Assembly: GCA_047974375.1 (NCBI GenBank)
Contig: JBKECF010000004.1
Span: forward strand, 124,001-188,000
Reading direction: 5' to 3'
DNA: 64,000 nt
Origin: JBKECF01 sp047974375
GTDB lineage: Bacteria > Bacillota > Clostridia > Lachnospirales > CAMZNU01
Shown here: positions 35,545 to 44,891 of the stretch, in pieces
Layout of the letters: every line of letters begins with the position of its first letter
Numbering within the stretch: the first letter of the stretch is position 1
Made by a program: the position numbers and the translations under genes
Notes under the pieces: model-generated
What the model saw: the letters and a program-made list of their open reading frames with translations, nothing else
Told to the model about the DNA's origin: nothing
Database searches by the model: none

Positions 35545-36798
35545 CTAAATATTATTTTCTATTATTTTAACTAAATTTGGTATAAGGTTTTCGTCGCCGA
35601 AACCTCCAGATTTTGAAATAAGGTTATACTTCACATTTTTATATTCAAATACTGAAAGTACAACTCCATCATATATTTCTTCAAGAGGTTCTAATAATTC
35701 TATTCCCATGTTTTTAATAAAGGCAAATAAAGTATCACCGCCTATAATCATTATATTTTTGTGGTTGTTCCTGTCTATAAAGTCTTTAACCAAATGCCCT
35801 ATAAATACGGAAATATTATTTCTTACTTCATCTAAAGAGGCGTTATTTTCTTTTGCAAAGGTATTAGGGTTTATTAAATGGGTTTCTTTTATATTATTAG
35901 CGTCAATAATAATGTATTTGTCTTTTGAAAAGTCCTTTAAGGTGGTTGTGTACTGGGATTTATTATTAGAAATCCAATTTTTATCTAGTTTTTGGTCCTT
36001 ATTCATACTAAAATATTTAAAATTATTTTTTTTACCATTTATTATTTGCTTTGTTGTAATGGGATTTACGCTTCCACAAGCTACTAAAAGACCATTATCG
36101 AAAACTATCTTTTTATTTTCTTTTTTTCTTATGCCGAGTAAGTCTGGAAGAACGGATGCGAATCCTGCACAACCGGCAAAAAGTTTTCCATGTACATCAT
36201 TATATAATTTATTGGCAATATTATTTAAGTCATCGTCGCTAGATGCATCAAAAATAACTATACCTTCTTCAAAGGTTGTTGATTCATTAATGTTATACAC
36301 TTCAGTAATATTAATATCTGTTTGCAAAGATATAATTTTATTTACTTCTGAATATTTTACTGGTTCGAAAGGGTCATTGCCGAATACACTTTCGGCAACG
36401 GGTATATAATCAATGTAGTGCACCCCTTTTTTTGTGAATCTATTATGCTTAGGAAGGGCGGGGATAAAATAAACCGAATTTTCTGAAGAGCTATCTAAAA
36501 GTCCTTTTAATTCAGAGCCTATATTCCCTCTTAAGGCGGAATCGGTTTTTTTGTATATGTATTCTACGCCCTTTGCTATCGCTTTTTTTGATATACTTTT
36601 AACAACATTGTACGCCTCTTTATGTGATAGATGCCTTGTTTGGGCATCTATCACTAATATATCTAAATCATCATTTATATTGGTGTAGTCGAAATCTATA
36701 TTGGTAGTAATTTTTGTATATAAATTTCGCCGTGTAAACTGTACTCCTGTATCAAGAGCTCCTGTAAAATCATCTGCAATTACAAGCATTTTAATCAT
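35545..36798 (-). CDS. dtnK: Four-carbon acid sugar kinase (DUF1537 family)
   Basis: 417 residues, matching DtnK/DenK-type kinases. The N-terminal sugar-binding half starts VIADDFTGALDTGVQFTRR and has YKKTDSALRGNIGSEL. The C-terminal nucleotide half has NIMIIGGDTLFAFI and KSGGFGDEN. Known members phosphorylate D-threonate, D-erythronate or L-threonate at C4, and pair with PdxA2 as here. The next gene starts 10 bases after the stop. The exact stereoisomer cannot be read from sequence. Confidence 0.85.
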   Translation of the reverse strand: MIKMLVIADDFTGALDTGVQFTRRNLYTKITTNIDFDYTNINDDLDILVIDAQTRHLSHKEAYNVVKSISKKAIAKGVEYIYKKTDSALRGNIGSELKGLLDSSSENSVYFIPALPKHNRFTKKGVHYIDYIPVAESVFGNDPFEPVKYSEVNKIISLQTDINITEVYNINESTTFEEGIVIFDASSDDDLNNIANKLYNDVHGKLFAGCAGFASVLPDLLGIRKKENKKIVFDNGLLVACGSVNPITTKQIINGKKNNFKYFSMNKDQKLDKNWISNNKSQYTTTLKDFSKDKYIIIDANNIKETHLINPNTFAKENNASLDEVRNNISVFIGHLVKDFIDRNNHKNIMIIGGDTLFAFIKNMGIELLEPLEEIYDGVVLSVFEYKNVKYNLISKSGGFGDENLIPNLVKIIENNI

Positions 36799-36834
36799 AT
36801 TATCAATCCATTCATTTATACTTCATAATTATGT

Positions 36835-38778
36835 TTACGCTATTTTTACAGTTTTTTGTTTTTGTAAAAATAAATAAACTAATATTATTGCGCCAATTAT
36901 TCCTGCTGGAATTGTAATTGCATAAATTGGTAAAACAACACATATGGCGATAATTATTAATGCAACTCGTAAATACATTTTATCAATCACTTTAATTAAA
37001 TATCCGGAAATGGCGCCAGCTAAAAACATGATGCCATAAGAAAGTATTAGAACATTAATAATTATTTCTCCAGCGCTACCGTCCATTAATAAAGCTGGCT
37101 CAAAAACGAATACATACGGCACAAGGAATGCAACTAGTGCGTACAAAAATGCTAGCCAACCGGTTTTCCAAGCGCTGGCATCGGCTATACCGGCAGCGGT
37201 AAAGGATGCTAAACAAACAGGAGGTGTAATTTGAGCTATAACACCAAAGTAAAATATAAACATATTGGCACTTAAAATAGGAATACCAAGACTAATTAAT
37301 GTGGAGCAAAATAAAATATTTGCTATTAAATAAGCTGCTACAGTAGGAAGAGCCATACCAAGAAGCATACAACCTAGCGCAGTTAAAATAAGGGCTAAAG
37401 CGATACTGGAACCGCCGGCTGCACTTATTAACTTTGTAAGTTTATTGGCAACACCACTTTGTACTACTATACCAATCATAATACCACAAGCGGCTGTAGG
37501 AACGGCAATACTAGCTCCTTGGGATGCACCTTCCATAATTGTGTTTATAAAATCCTTTATGCTAAGTCTTGTTTCTTTTTTCACCATACTAACAGCTATG
37601 GCTAAAAATGTAGCTATTAAAGCAGAGGTTGTTAAGGAACTACCCATAAATATTAAAGCTACTAAAGTAACTATAGGAATTAGTTGGTATAATCTTGGAG
37701 CTATAGGATCTGTTATAACTTTTACGTCATCTTTGCTTACTTTTAAAGATATTTTCTTTTTGGCTAAAAAGTGAACTAGTAAAAGGACAGAGCCATAGTA
37801 ACATAGGGCTGGAATAATAGCAGCAATAGCGATGTGGGTATAACTAACGCCAATCATTTCTGCCATTATAAAAGCACCTACGCCCATAATAGGAGGCATT
37901 ATTTGTCCCCCTGTTGAGGCTACGGCCTCAATGGCTCCTGCCTCTTCCGATTTATATCCGGCTTTTTTCATTAAAGGAATTGTCATAACTCCTGTGCTGG
38001 TAACGTTGGCAACTGCACTACCGGAAATCATACCCATAAGTCCACTAGATACAACGGCAGCTTTTGCAGGGCCACCGGCAGTTTTATCACTTAGCTTCAT
38101 GCCTAAGTCAATTAAAACTTGGCCACCGCCACAAATTGAAAAGAATGCACCGAACAGTAGGAAGTAGAATAAAGTGTTTACAGAACTAGTTAAAGGCGAG
38201 CCTAATATACCATTAACATCCATTATCATTACTTCGCCAAAGCCTTGCCAGCTCATGCCTCTAAATTGAAAGATGCCAGGTATATTTTGTCCTAAAAATG
38301 CATAGGCAATAAAAAATGAAATAAAAGCAAATAATGCCATACCCATGGTTCTTCTTACTGCTTCCATTACAAGAAATAGTAATGTATATGAGCAAATTAA
38401 GTCTGCTGTTGTCATTACGTCTACATTATAAATTCTATTTTGTAAGTAAGATAAATGTGTAAAAAAATAGGCTATTACATAAATAATTCCGATTTGAAGA
38501 ATAATATCGTAAAGCCAAGCTAAAGTTTTAGTGCCTTTACTATTACATTTATTAGCTAAGGGATTAGCTAAAAATATAATAGATAAACCTATGCACAGAT
38601 GAAAAGGGACTTGAATCCATTTATCAAAGGGTTTAACTAAGGCGATGTATAGCTGAAAACTTACAAGAATGCAAGATAAAATAGCGACGGCTGCATATTG
38701 CCACATTGGCATATTAGAAAATTTACTTCCCGACTTTTCAGTATTTGTATTTGTTTTTACAGTATTTTGGTTATTCAT
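36835..38778 (-). CDS. TRAP transporter fused permease (4TM/12TM)
   Basis: 647 residues with about 16 hydrophobic segments: a DctQ-like small subunit fused to a DctM-like large subunit, as in TAXI-type TRAP systems. Signature phrases are GLMGMISGSAVANVTSTGVMTI, more exactly its core SGSAVANVTSTG, then GGQIMPPIMGVGAFIMAE and ITPPVCLASFTAAGIA. It imports organic acids with Na+, using the binding protein encoded 73 bases upstream. AGGCTT-type weak site precedes the ATG. Confidence 0.92.
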   Translation of the reverse strand: MNNQNTVKTNTNTEKSGSKFSNMPMWQYAAVAILSCILVSFQLYIALVKPFDKWIQVPFHLCIGLSIIFLANPLANKCNSKGTKTLAWLYDIILQIGIIYVIAYFFTHLSYLQNRIYNVDVMTTADLICSYTLLFLVMEAVRRTMGMALFAFISFFIAYAFLGQNIPGIFQFRGMSWQGFGEVMIMDVNGILGSPLTSSVNTLFYFLLFGAFFSICGGGQVLIDLGMKLSDKTAGGPAKAAVVSSGLMGMISGSAVANVTSTGVMTIPLMKKAGYKSEEAGAIEAVASTGGQIMPPIMGVGAFIMAEMIGVSYTHIAIAAIIPALCYYGSVLLLVHFLAKKKISLKVSKDDVKVITDPIAPRLYQLIPIVTLVALIFMGSSLTTSALIATFLAIAVSMVKKETRLSIKDFINTIMEGASQGASIAVPTAACGIMIGIVVQSGVANKLTKLISAAGGSSIALALILTALGCMLLGMALPTVAAYLIANILFCSTLISLGIPILSANMFIFYFGVIAQITPPVCLASFTAAGIADASAWKTGWLAFLYALVAFLVPYVFVFEPALLMDGSAGEIIINVLILSYGIMFLAGAISGYLIKVIDKMYLRVALIIIAICVVLPIYAITIPAGIIGAIILVYLFLQKQKTVKIA

Positions 38779-38797
38779 TTTAAGCCTCCCAACATAT

Positions 38798-38847
38798 TTC
38801 TAAAATGAAGGTAAAAAGTATGAGCTTTTTACCTTCTAATTTTAGAA
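38798..38847. promoter_or_regulatory. Intercistronic hairpin between TAXI protein and permease genes
   Basis: A perfect 12-base stem GAAGGTAAAAAG with a 6-base loop is extended by TTCTAAAAT/ATTTTAGAA with a 2-base bulge. In the operon direction (minus) no T-run follows, so it is more likely an mRNA 3' stabiliser that keeps binding-protein message above permease message than a terminator. Confidence 0.6.
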
Positions 38848-38851
38848 TTTT

Positions 38852-39901
38852 TTATTTTATATACCCAGCTTCTTTATAGTACTTTTCGGCACCAGGGTGT
38901 AATGCAATACCACCATTTTTTTCTGGTTCCCATGAAGTTGATGGGTCGAAGGGTTCAACAGAACCTACTAGACCAACTAAGTAATCTCTATTTTCACACA
39001 TAAGCTTTGTAAGATTATAAACTGTTTCTTCATCTAGAGAGCTGGAAACGAATAAACAGTCGGGAGTACCTGGGTTAGTTATGTCTGTAGGTTGCCCGCT
39101 AAAGGAATTTGCAGGTACAGTTACTCTTTGAAATCCTTTTTCTTTAACGAAGTACTCAACTGTTTCTGGCTCCCATTGCATAAAAGTAACATCGCAAGTC
39201 ATTGCTATTTCTGTCATAGTAGATGATGTTGGTGAAGTGTGGTCAAGCATAAAATCGATTTTACCATCCTTTACCATAGTAGAAAGGTCAGAACCTCCAC
39301 CGTGGATAATAGAGCCACCCCAAGAATTAACGTCTTCTTCTGTTACACCTAAATAATTTAAAAGGATATTTACAACTTCATTGTCCATTGAACCAACAGG
39401 GCTACAGCCAATTCTAATTGGTAATTTTTGTCTAATTGCTTCTTCAAAAGTTGTTACACCGTTTTTTTCTATAAAACTATTTGTCATAAAGTTAACTGCG
39501 CTTACATTTGTTAGTCCGCCTATCATAGCAGAATAACCACTTGTTGGTGGTTTTCCTAAAGTGCCATCTTCTGATGCCCATTTAGCTGGAGCTCCATTTA
39601 TAAATGTAATGTCAGCTTTGCCTGCCTCATATAAATATGGCGCACCCATTCCCCCAGGGCTTATAGGTTGTACATCTACTGTAATGCCTCCTTTTTCGTC
39701 CCAAAGTTTAGCCAATTCAACGGATAAGTTGTAGTTACTTGTACCGACTTCATGGGTTGCAAATAATACTGTTTCGTTAGAGCTGGTTTCTGTAGAACTA
39801 TCGGATGTTTCTGTAGAACTAGCATTGGAACATCCGAATAATGGTACCAACATTGCCGTCATACTTCCAAGAGCCAGCAGTTTTTTTATAGATTTTTTCA
39901 T
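38852..39901 (-). CDS. TAXI-family TRAP transporter substrate-binding lipoprotein
   Basis: 349 residues. The signal peptide ends LVPLFGCSN with a lipobox Cys. The mature part starts with a Ser/Thr linker, then FATHEVGTSNYNLSVELAKL and DVQPISPGGMGAPYLYEAGKADITFING, typical of TAXI receptors (GSVSGxYxxxG-like start region). It captures an organic acid for the fused permease. It is first in the operon; the regulator gene is divergent, 239 bases away. Confidence 0.9.
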   Translation of the reverse strand: MKKSIKKLLALGSMTAMLVPLFGCSNASSTETSDSSTETSSNETVLFATHEVGTSNYNLSVELAKLWDEKGGITVDVQPISPGGMGAPYLYEAGKADITFINGAPAKWASEDGTLGKPPTSGYSAMIGGLTNVSAVNFMTNSFIEKNGVTTFEEAIRQKLPIRIGCSPVGSMDNEVVNILLNYLGVTEEDVNSWGGSIIHGGGSDLSTMVKDGKIDFMLDHTSPTSSTMTEIAMTCDVTFMQWEPETVEYFVKEKGFQRVTVPANSFSGQPTDITNPGTPDCLFVSSSLDEETVYNLTKLMCENRDYLVGLVGSVEPFDPSTSWEPEKNGGIALHPGAEKYYKEAGYIK

Positions 39902-40140
39902 ATAATTATCCTCCCTAATTTAAAAAATGATATCTTTTCTGGTTAAAATATATATATTTATTAATTGATATAGTTAAAGTATATGTAAAACGTATAGTAG
40001 GCACAACTAAAAAACTGAAATTAATGTTTTATTTTGAAACTATACTATGAAGAATTTGACGAAATTTATTAAATAACTTAAAATATGTTTAAAAATGAAA
40101 CTGGATATAAAGAAGAAAATTTTATTTTAAAGGAGGTTTT

Positions 40141-41931
40141 ATGAAAAAAATTAAAGTTCTGGCAATAGCTCCCTATGAGGAAATGAAAAACCAAATTGAA
40201 AATGTATCTATGGATTATGAAAACGTAGCTTTGACAATATCAATTGGAGATTTAGATGAAGGGGTAAAAATTGCCAAAAATAAAATAGGTGAAATGTATG
40301 ATGTGATTTTATCTAGGGGTGGGACGGCATCTTTAATAGAAAAGATTTCTCCTATACCTGTTATAGAAATACAAATATCGGTATATGATATATTGTGTGC
40401 TTTAAAGTTATCTCAAGTTCTAGTAGAAGCTGGGGCAAACAAAAAAATTGCTATAGTTGGCTACAAAAACATAACACAAAATGCACATTTATTATGTGAA
40501 GTATTAAATTATAATTTAGATGTATATACAATAGAAGACAAAAATATGGTAGAAACAATTTTGCAGTATGTAAAACAAAAAGGCTACCACATGATAATTT
40601 GCGATATGGTAACCAATACTGTGGCAAAAAAATATGGGATAGATACTATACTAATTAATTCAGGTAAAGACAGCATTAAAAAAGCCTTTGAAGATGCTTT
40701 AAAGATTGTTGAAAGTAATATACATTTGGCTGAAGAGAATTTTATTTTAAGGAATATAATTCAAAAGAAGAAAGACTATACTATTATTTTAGATAGGAAT
40801 GCTACGGTGTATTATTCTACATTAGATGAAAATGTGGACACGGATTTTGTGTTCTCATTAATTAATATGGAAGTGAAAAATAATATACATGAACATAGGA
40901 AAATAGTTAAATATAGAAATCAAATGCTCTATTCCTTAAGGGTTGATAGGATTGAAACAGAAACGACATATTATTATGTATTTTCTTTAAAGGTTAAAAA
41001 GATTAATTCAACTTTAGTTAAAAATAAAATAGTTTACCAGTCAGCTGAAAATGTGGAAACTATGGTTTTAGAAAGCAGGACTATGTTTTCTGAAGCTTTT
41101 AATATGTTTGAGCCATATATAAATTCTATTAAAAAATCTAATTCTCCTATAATGGTTATGGGTGAGAATGGAACAGGTAAGGAACAGGCTGTTCATTATC
41201 TTTATTATCAAAGTTCTATAAAAAACTTTCCTTTAATTATGATAAATTGCCAGTCTTTAAATGAAAGGTTGTTGTTATATTTATTGGAAAATAACAATTC
41301 CCCTTTATTTGATTGTGATAATACTTTGTTTTTTCAGAATGTTGAGTCTTTAAAAGGTACTATAGCTGATGAATTAATAGAAAATTTATTAATATATAAT
41401 GTTCCGAAGAGAAACCAAATATTTTTTTCATGCAATATTGAGCGTCATAAAAATGAAACGGATATTGTACGAAAAATAGTTGATAAGTTGAATTGTTTAA
41501 CTATCTTTTTGCCATCCTTACGGGAACAACCTAATAATATACCTACATTAATATCTAGATACTTTAATGAATTAAATGGCACGTTGGATTACCAAATAGC
41601 TGGCATATCCCCTGAAGGTGTTAGGCTTTTGCAAAAGTTTGAGTGGACAAATAATTATACCCAGATTAAAAGGCTATTAAATAATATAGCGGCAGTATCT
41701 AAAAGTCCTATTATATCTACGGATTTAGTGGCTGAAGTTCTAGAAAAAGAAAAAAGGGTTTTAAATGTTTATGTGGATAATCTAGCGGAAACTATAGATC
41801 TTTCTAAAACTCTGTCGGAGATAGAAGTTGAAATAGTTAAAAAGGTTTTAAGTGATGTAGATAATAATCAAACTAAGGCAGCTGAAAGGCTGGGTATAGG
41901 TAGGACTACTCTTTGGAGGATGTTGAAGTGA
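40141..41931 (+). CDS. PrpR_N-domain Fis-type regulator with degenerate AAA+ domain
   Basis: 596 residues. The first 190 match the PrpR N-terminal sensor (LSRGGTASLIEKISPIPVIE, CEVLNYNLDVYTIEDKN). About 205-300 is PAS-like. About 315-530 is an AAA+ domain that keeps Walker A (GENGTGKEQ), but Walker B is degraded (CDNTLFFQNVESL) and the GAFTGA loop needed to contact sigma-54 is absent. The C-terminus is a Fis-type helix-turn-helix (NQTKAAERLGIGRTTLWRMLK). It probably senses a metabolite of the adjacent operon and binds DNA without sigma-54. AAAGGAGG precedes the ATG. Confidence 0.88.
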   Translation: MKKIKVLAIAPYEEMKNQIENVSMDYENVALTISIGDLDEGVKIAKNKIGEMYDVILSRGGTASLIEKISPIPVIEIQISVYDILCALKLSQVLVEAGANKKIAIVGYKNITQNAHLLCEVLNYNLDVYTIEDKNMVETILQYVKQKGYHMIICDMVTNTVAKKYGIDTILINSGKDSIKKAFEDALKIVESNIHLAEENFILRNIIQKKKDYTIILDRNATVYYSTLDENVDTDFVFSLINMEVKNNIHEHRKIVKYRNQMLYSLRVDRIETETTYYYVFSLKVKKINSTLVKNKIVYQSAENVETMVLESRTMFSEAFNMFEPYINSIKKSNSPIMVMGENGTGKEQAVHYLYYQSSIKNFPLIMINCQSLNERLLLYLLENNNSPLFDCDNTLFFQNVESLKGTIADELIENLLIYNVPKRNQIFFSCNIERHKNETDIVRKIVDKLNCLTIFLPSLREQPNNIPTLISRYFNELNGTLDYQIAGISPEGVRLLQKFEWTNNYTQIKRLLNNIAAVSKSPIISTDLVAEVLEKEKRVLNVYVDNLAETIDLSKTLSEIEVEIVKKVLSDVDNNQTKAAERLGIGRTTLWRMLK

Positions 41932-41953
41932 TGGTTTTATAAAGTGTTTTTTA

Positions 41954-42006
41954 GTAAAAGCTCTTTATAATGTTTCGGATTTTAATGCATTATAAAGAGC
42001 TTTTAT
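41954..42006. terminator. Bidirectional terminator
   Basis: AAAAGCTCTTTATAATG pairs perfectly with CATTATAAAGAGCTTTT, 15-base loop, between the convergent regulator and GH28 genes. Confidence 0.92.
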
Positions 42007-42034
42007 TTATAAATTATATTAAAGAACAGGGCAG

Positions 42035-43312
42035 CTATATTACGTTTCTTTGATAGTTTACTAAATCGCCATGAATGGTCATATTTTCAATTTTTACGTC
42101 CTTGCAGTCAATTCCGCAGAAGTAGTACTTGTCACCTGTTTCAGGTAGAGTAGGTATTTGCTTTGATGGAGCTAAATCAATCACTCTCCCTTTTATTCCT
42201 ATGTTTTTACTTTCTTTCATTGTATAAGTAATGTTAGTAAAATTCACATTTTCGATATTGTGTCCATCACCTACTATTGCTATAGCATTTTCAGCGGTGC
42301 AAGTTATATTAGTGAAGTAAATGTTTTTCACATTTACTCTCCAATTTCTATCTTTTTCCTCGGTATATCTATTATGAAAAGTACCCATTATATAAATAGG
42401 CTCTCCGTTGCCCCACCAATCACCACCATAAATTCTTGTGTCAAAGTGACAATTTGTTACACAAATATTTTCTACATACCCGTCACCTTTACTAGACATA
42501 ATTGAAAATGCCCTACTGCTTTCTAAAACAGTACAGTTGCTTATCATTACATTTTTTACTATGCTTCGCATATATCCAACTGACAAGGCCTTTGAACGTG
42601 AACGTAAAATGCAATTCGTAATAACAAAATTTTCACTGGATTTTTCCCAGTCTGTAATAGCTGATATTGCTATACAGTCATCGGCTGCATCAATATTACA
42701 ATCAGAGATAATTACATCTTTGCAGCTACAAAAATGCATACCATCATTGTTAGGAACATTTGGGTGATTTTTAATAGTTACTCCTCTTAATTTTACATTG
42801 ATATTTTCAACAAAAACTATCGTCCAACAAGAACCGTTTGTTACTGTAATATCTTTAATAGTTATATCTTTGCAATTTAAAAAGAATATTGGCTGCGTTA
42901 CCCGTCTTGAAAATTTCCAAGGAGCTTCCTTCTTTTGTTCTTCTGTCATTTTGTCTATAAACCTACCAATTAAATTGTATTCATTTTGATTGTATTGTAT
43001 ATTTCCGTTTAGATCAATTACTCCATTACCATCTATATGTATATTTTCACTATTTTTAGCGAATATCACAGAGGTAGTTTTTTTAAGCTCAGTGTGATAA
43101 TATCCTATATCTTTAAAATCCTCTATATTATCTGAACCTTTTAAAATCGCTCCGTTCTCTAAATACAAAGTTATATTTGACTTAAGTTCAATTGTGCCAA
43201 TTATATATTCACCAGCCGGCACTTTAACAATACCACCACCGTTTTTGTGTACTTCATCTATTGCCAGCTGTATTTCTTTTGTACTGTCTGTAGGTTTTAT
43301 AATATATTCCAT
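42035..43312 (-). CDS. Glycoside hydrolase family 28 (polygalacturonase-like)
   Basis: 425 residues, right-handed beta-helix. The conserved NTD/DD region appears as NNDGMHFCSCKDVIISDC then DAADDCIAIS, keeping the catalytic Asp set. The GHG His motif expected next is replaced by SKALSVGYM. No signal peptide, so it acts in the cytoplasm on imported oligosaccharides, probably galacturonides or rhamnogalacturonides. It starts 3 bases after the binding-protein gene ends and is last of the ABC operon. Products would enter the KdgK-Eda route. Confidence 0.88.
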   Translation of the reverse strand: MEYIIKPTDSTKEIQLAIDEVHKNGGGIVKVPAGEYIIGTIELKSNITLYLENGAILKGSDNIEDFKDIGYYHTELKKTTSVIFAKNSENIHIDGNGVIDLNGNIQYNQNEYNLIGRFIDKMTEEQKKEAPWKFSRRVTQPIFFLNCKDITIKDITVTNGSCWTIVFVENINVKLRGVTIKNHPNVPNNDGMHFCSCKDVIISDCNIDAADDCIAISAITDWEKSSENFVITNCILRSRSKALSVGYMRSIVKNVMISNCTVLESSRAFSIMSSKGDGYVENICVTNCHFDTRIYGGDWWGNGEPIYIMGTFHNRYTEEKDRNWRVNVKNIYFTNITCTAENAIAIVGDGHNIENVNFTNITYTMKESKNIGIKGRVIDLAPSKQIPTLPETGDKYYFCGIDCKDVKIENMTIHGDLVNYQRNVI

Positions 43313-43315
43313 ATT

Positions 43316-44869
43316 TTACTCCTTTTCCGTTAAGAATTTGTTAAATTGTCTTTCATATTCAGCAATAACTATGTCAAGTCCTGCTGTTTTCATTTTTGCT
43401 ATAGCGTCTGGATATGCTTCTTCATATTCAACAACACCAAATCTAATAGGGTATATAGTTGTTGCAAGTTGTGCCACGCAGTTAGCATATTCTGCTTGAA
43501 CTGGCGTTGGATCAAATGTAAATCCAGTTACTATACTTAATTGATAATTTTTTGGCTCAGCCTTTAATCTTTCCACATATTCATCTGTTTGATTTACATC
43601 TATAAGCATGTTTGGCAAATACCCTATTTGCCATGTAGGGAATTGATATGTTGGTGCATCTGGATTTGCTGAATCTTTTATATACTCAAACCTTCCGTCG
43701 CCAACTGAATTGTAGTCAATACCTTCTTCTCCTAAATTTAATAAACTCATATTTTTTTCAGAACCATATGCCCAATCCAAAAATTCCAGTGCTTCTTTAG
43801 GATTCTCTGCTGTAACTGGAACGGCATTGGAATTTAACACAGGCATAAATACATATTGACCACTATTAGGATTTAAAAAGAAATCTTCAACGGTTGCATC
43901 AAGGCCCTTGTCGTTATACCCTGCTTGACTTACTAAATTAAAACTCCCTAATCCTGCTAAAAAATCGCCAAATTCTCCAGCCTTAGTTCTTTCATCAACA
44001 GGTAAACTAAGAACGTCAGGATTTATGAGTCCGTTAATGTATAACTCTCTATAATATTCAGCATCCATTTTGAATTCTTCAGTTTCTAACCAAGATTTAA
44101 CTTCGCCCAGTTCATTTACATAAATAAGAGGATTATTAAAGTTTACATAAAACGGCCATGTGTCATAGGTCCTATGTAACCAAACAGGGGTTCTATTTAT
44201 TTCATGATCCCATGCATAAATGTTTACAGAATCACCCCAGTATTCTTTTTGGGCTTTTAGTGCTTCCATTATTTCATTACCATCCTCAGGCAGTGGAAGA
44301 TCTAATTTATCTAAAATATCTGTTCGTATGGTTACTGTGCCTGTTTCCCCATTCATATCCATAGCATTTGTCCATACATTTGGAACAGAATATATTTTCC
44401 CATTTACTGTTACAGCGTCCCATTCATAATCTTTAATTTTTTCTTGTAAACTGGGTACTTTTGCTAAGTGTTCGTTAAGTGGTTTAAGTGCACCACGTCC
44501 TACATAACTACCGGTTGGTACTCCGTTCTCCATTACATGTAGTAGATCAAATTCTTCTCCTGTGGAAAGCATCATATTAATTTTTTGATCCCATGCATCC
44601 CAAGCTATAAATGTTGGGTCAAATTGAATATTAAGTCCATCGGCAAGTAGTTTTTTGTTAATTTCTTTAGTAATTCTTGGTTGATCTTCATGAGCGGTAC
44701 CAGGTCCTACAAATTTAACAGTAACTGTCTCTTCAGCTGTTTCTGAGGTTGTGTCGCTATTAGCGGCTGTATTATTTGCGTTAGCACCTATATCTTCTGG
44801 TTTTACAGTGCCACAACCAAACGCAAATAACATAATAGTTGCTAAGCATAAAGCTTTTAATTTTTTCAT
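43316..44869 (-). CDS. Oligosaccharide ABC transporter binding lipoprotein (LplA/DUF3502 type)
   Basis: 517 residues. The signal peptide ends LFAFGCGT with a lipobox Cys. VTVKFVGPGTAHEDQPRITK starts the type 1 extracellular fold. The C-terminal FTFDPTPVQAEYANC and the ending helices match the DUF3502 extension of large receptors used for uronic oligosaccharides. AAGGAG precedes the ATG. It follows two permease genes; no ATPase is encoded nearby, so a shared MsmK-type ATPase must serve it. Confidence 0.9.
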   Translation of the reverse strand: MKKLKALCLATIMLFAFGCGTVKPEDIGANANNTAANSDTTSETAEETVTVKFVGPGTAHEDQPRITKEINKKLLADGLNIQFDPTFIAWDAWDQKINMMLSTGEEFDLLHVMENGVPTGSYVGRGALKPLNEHLAKVPSLQEKIKDYEWDAVTVNGKIYSVPNVWTNAMDMNGETGTVTIRTDILDKLDLPLPEDGNEIMEALKAQKEYWGDSVNIYAWDHEINRTPVWLHRTYDTWPFYVNFNNPLIYVNELGEVKSWLETEEFKMDAEYYRELYINGLINPDVLSLPVDERTKAGEFGDFLAGLGSFNLVSQAGYNDKGLDATVEDFFLNPNSGQYVFMPVLNSNAVPVTAENPKEALEFLDWAYGSEKNMSLLNLGEEGIDYNSVGDGRFEYIKDSANPDAPTYQFPTWQIGYLPNMLIDVNQTDEYVERLKAEPKNYQLSIVTGFTFDPTPVQAEYANCVAQLATTIYPIRFGVVEYEEAYPDAIAKMKTAGLDIVIAEYERQFNKFLTEKE

Positions 44870-44891
44870 AGAATTCTCCTTTACTTATAAA

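Noticed and set aside
39902..40140. Possible sigma-54 promoter before the TAXI operon
   Set aside because: No TGGCAC-N5-TTGC match on either strand.
41956..42006. Possible regulatory element with a long stem
   Set aside because: Position between convergent genes and A/T runs make an ordinary bidirectional terminator sufficient.
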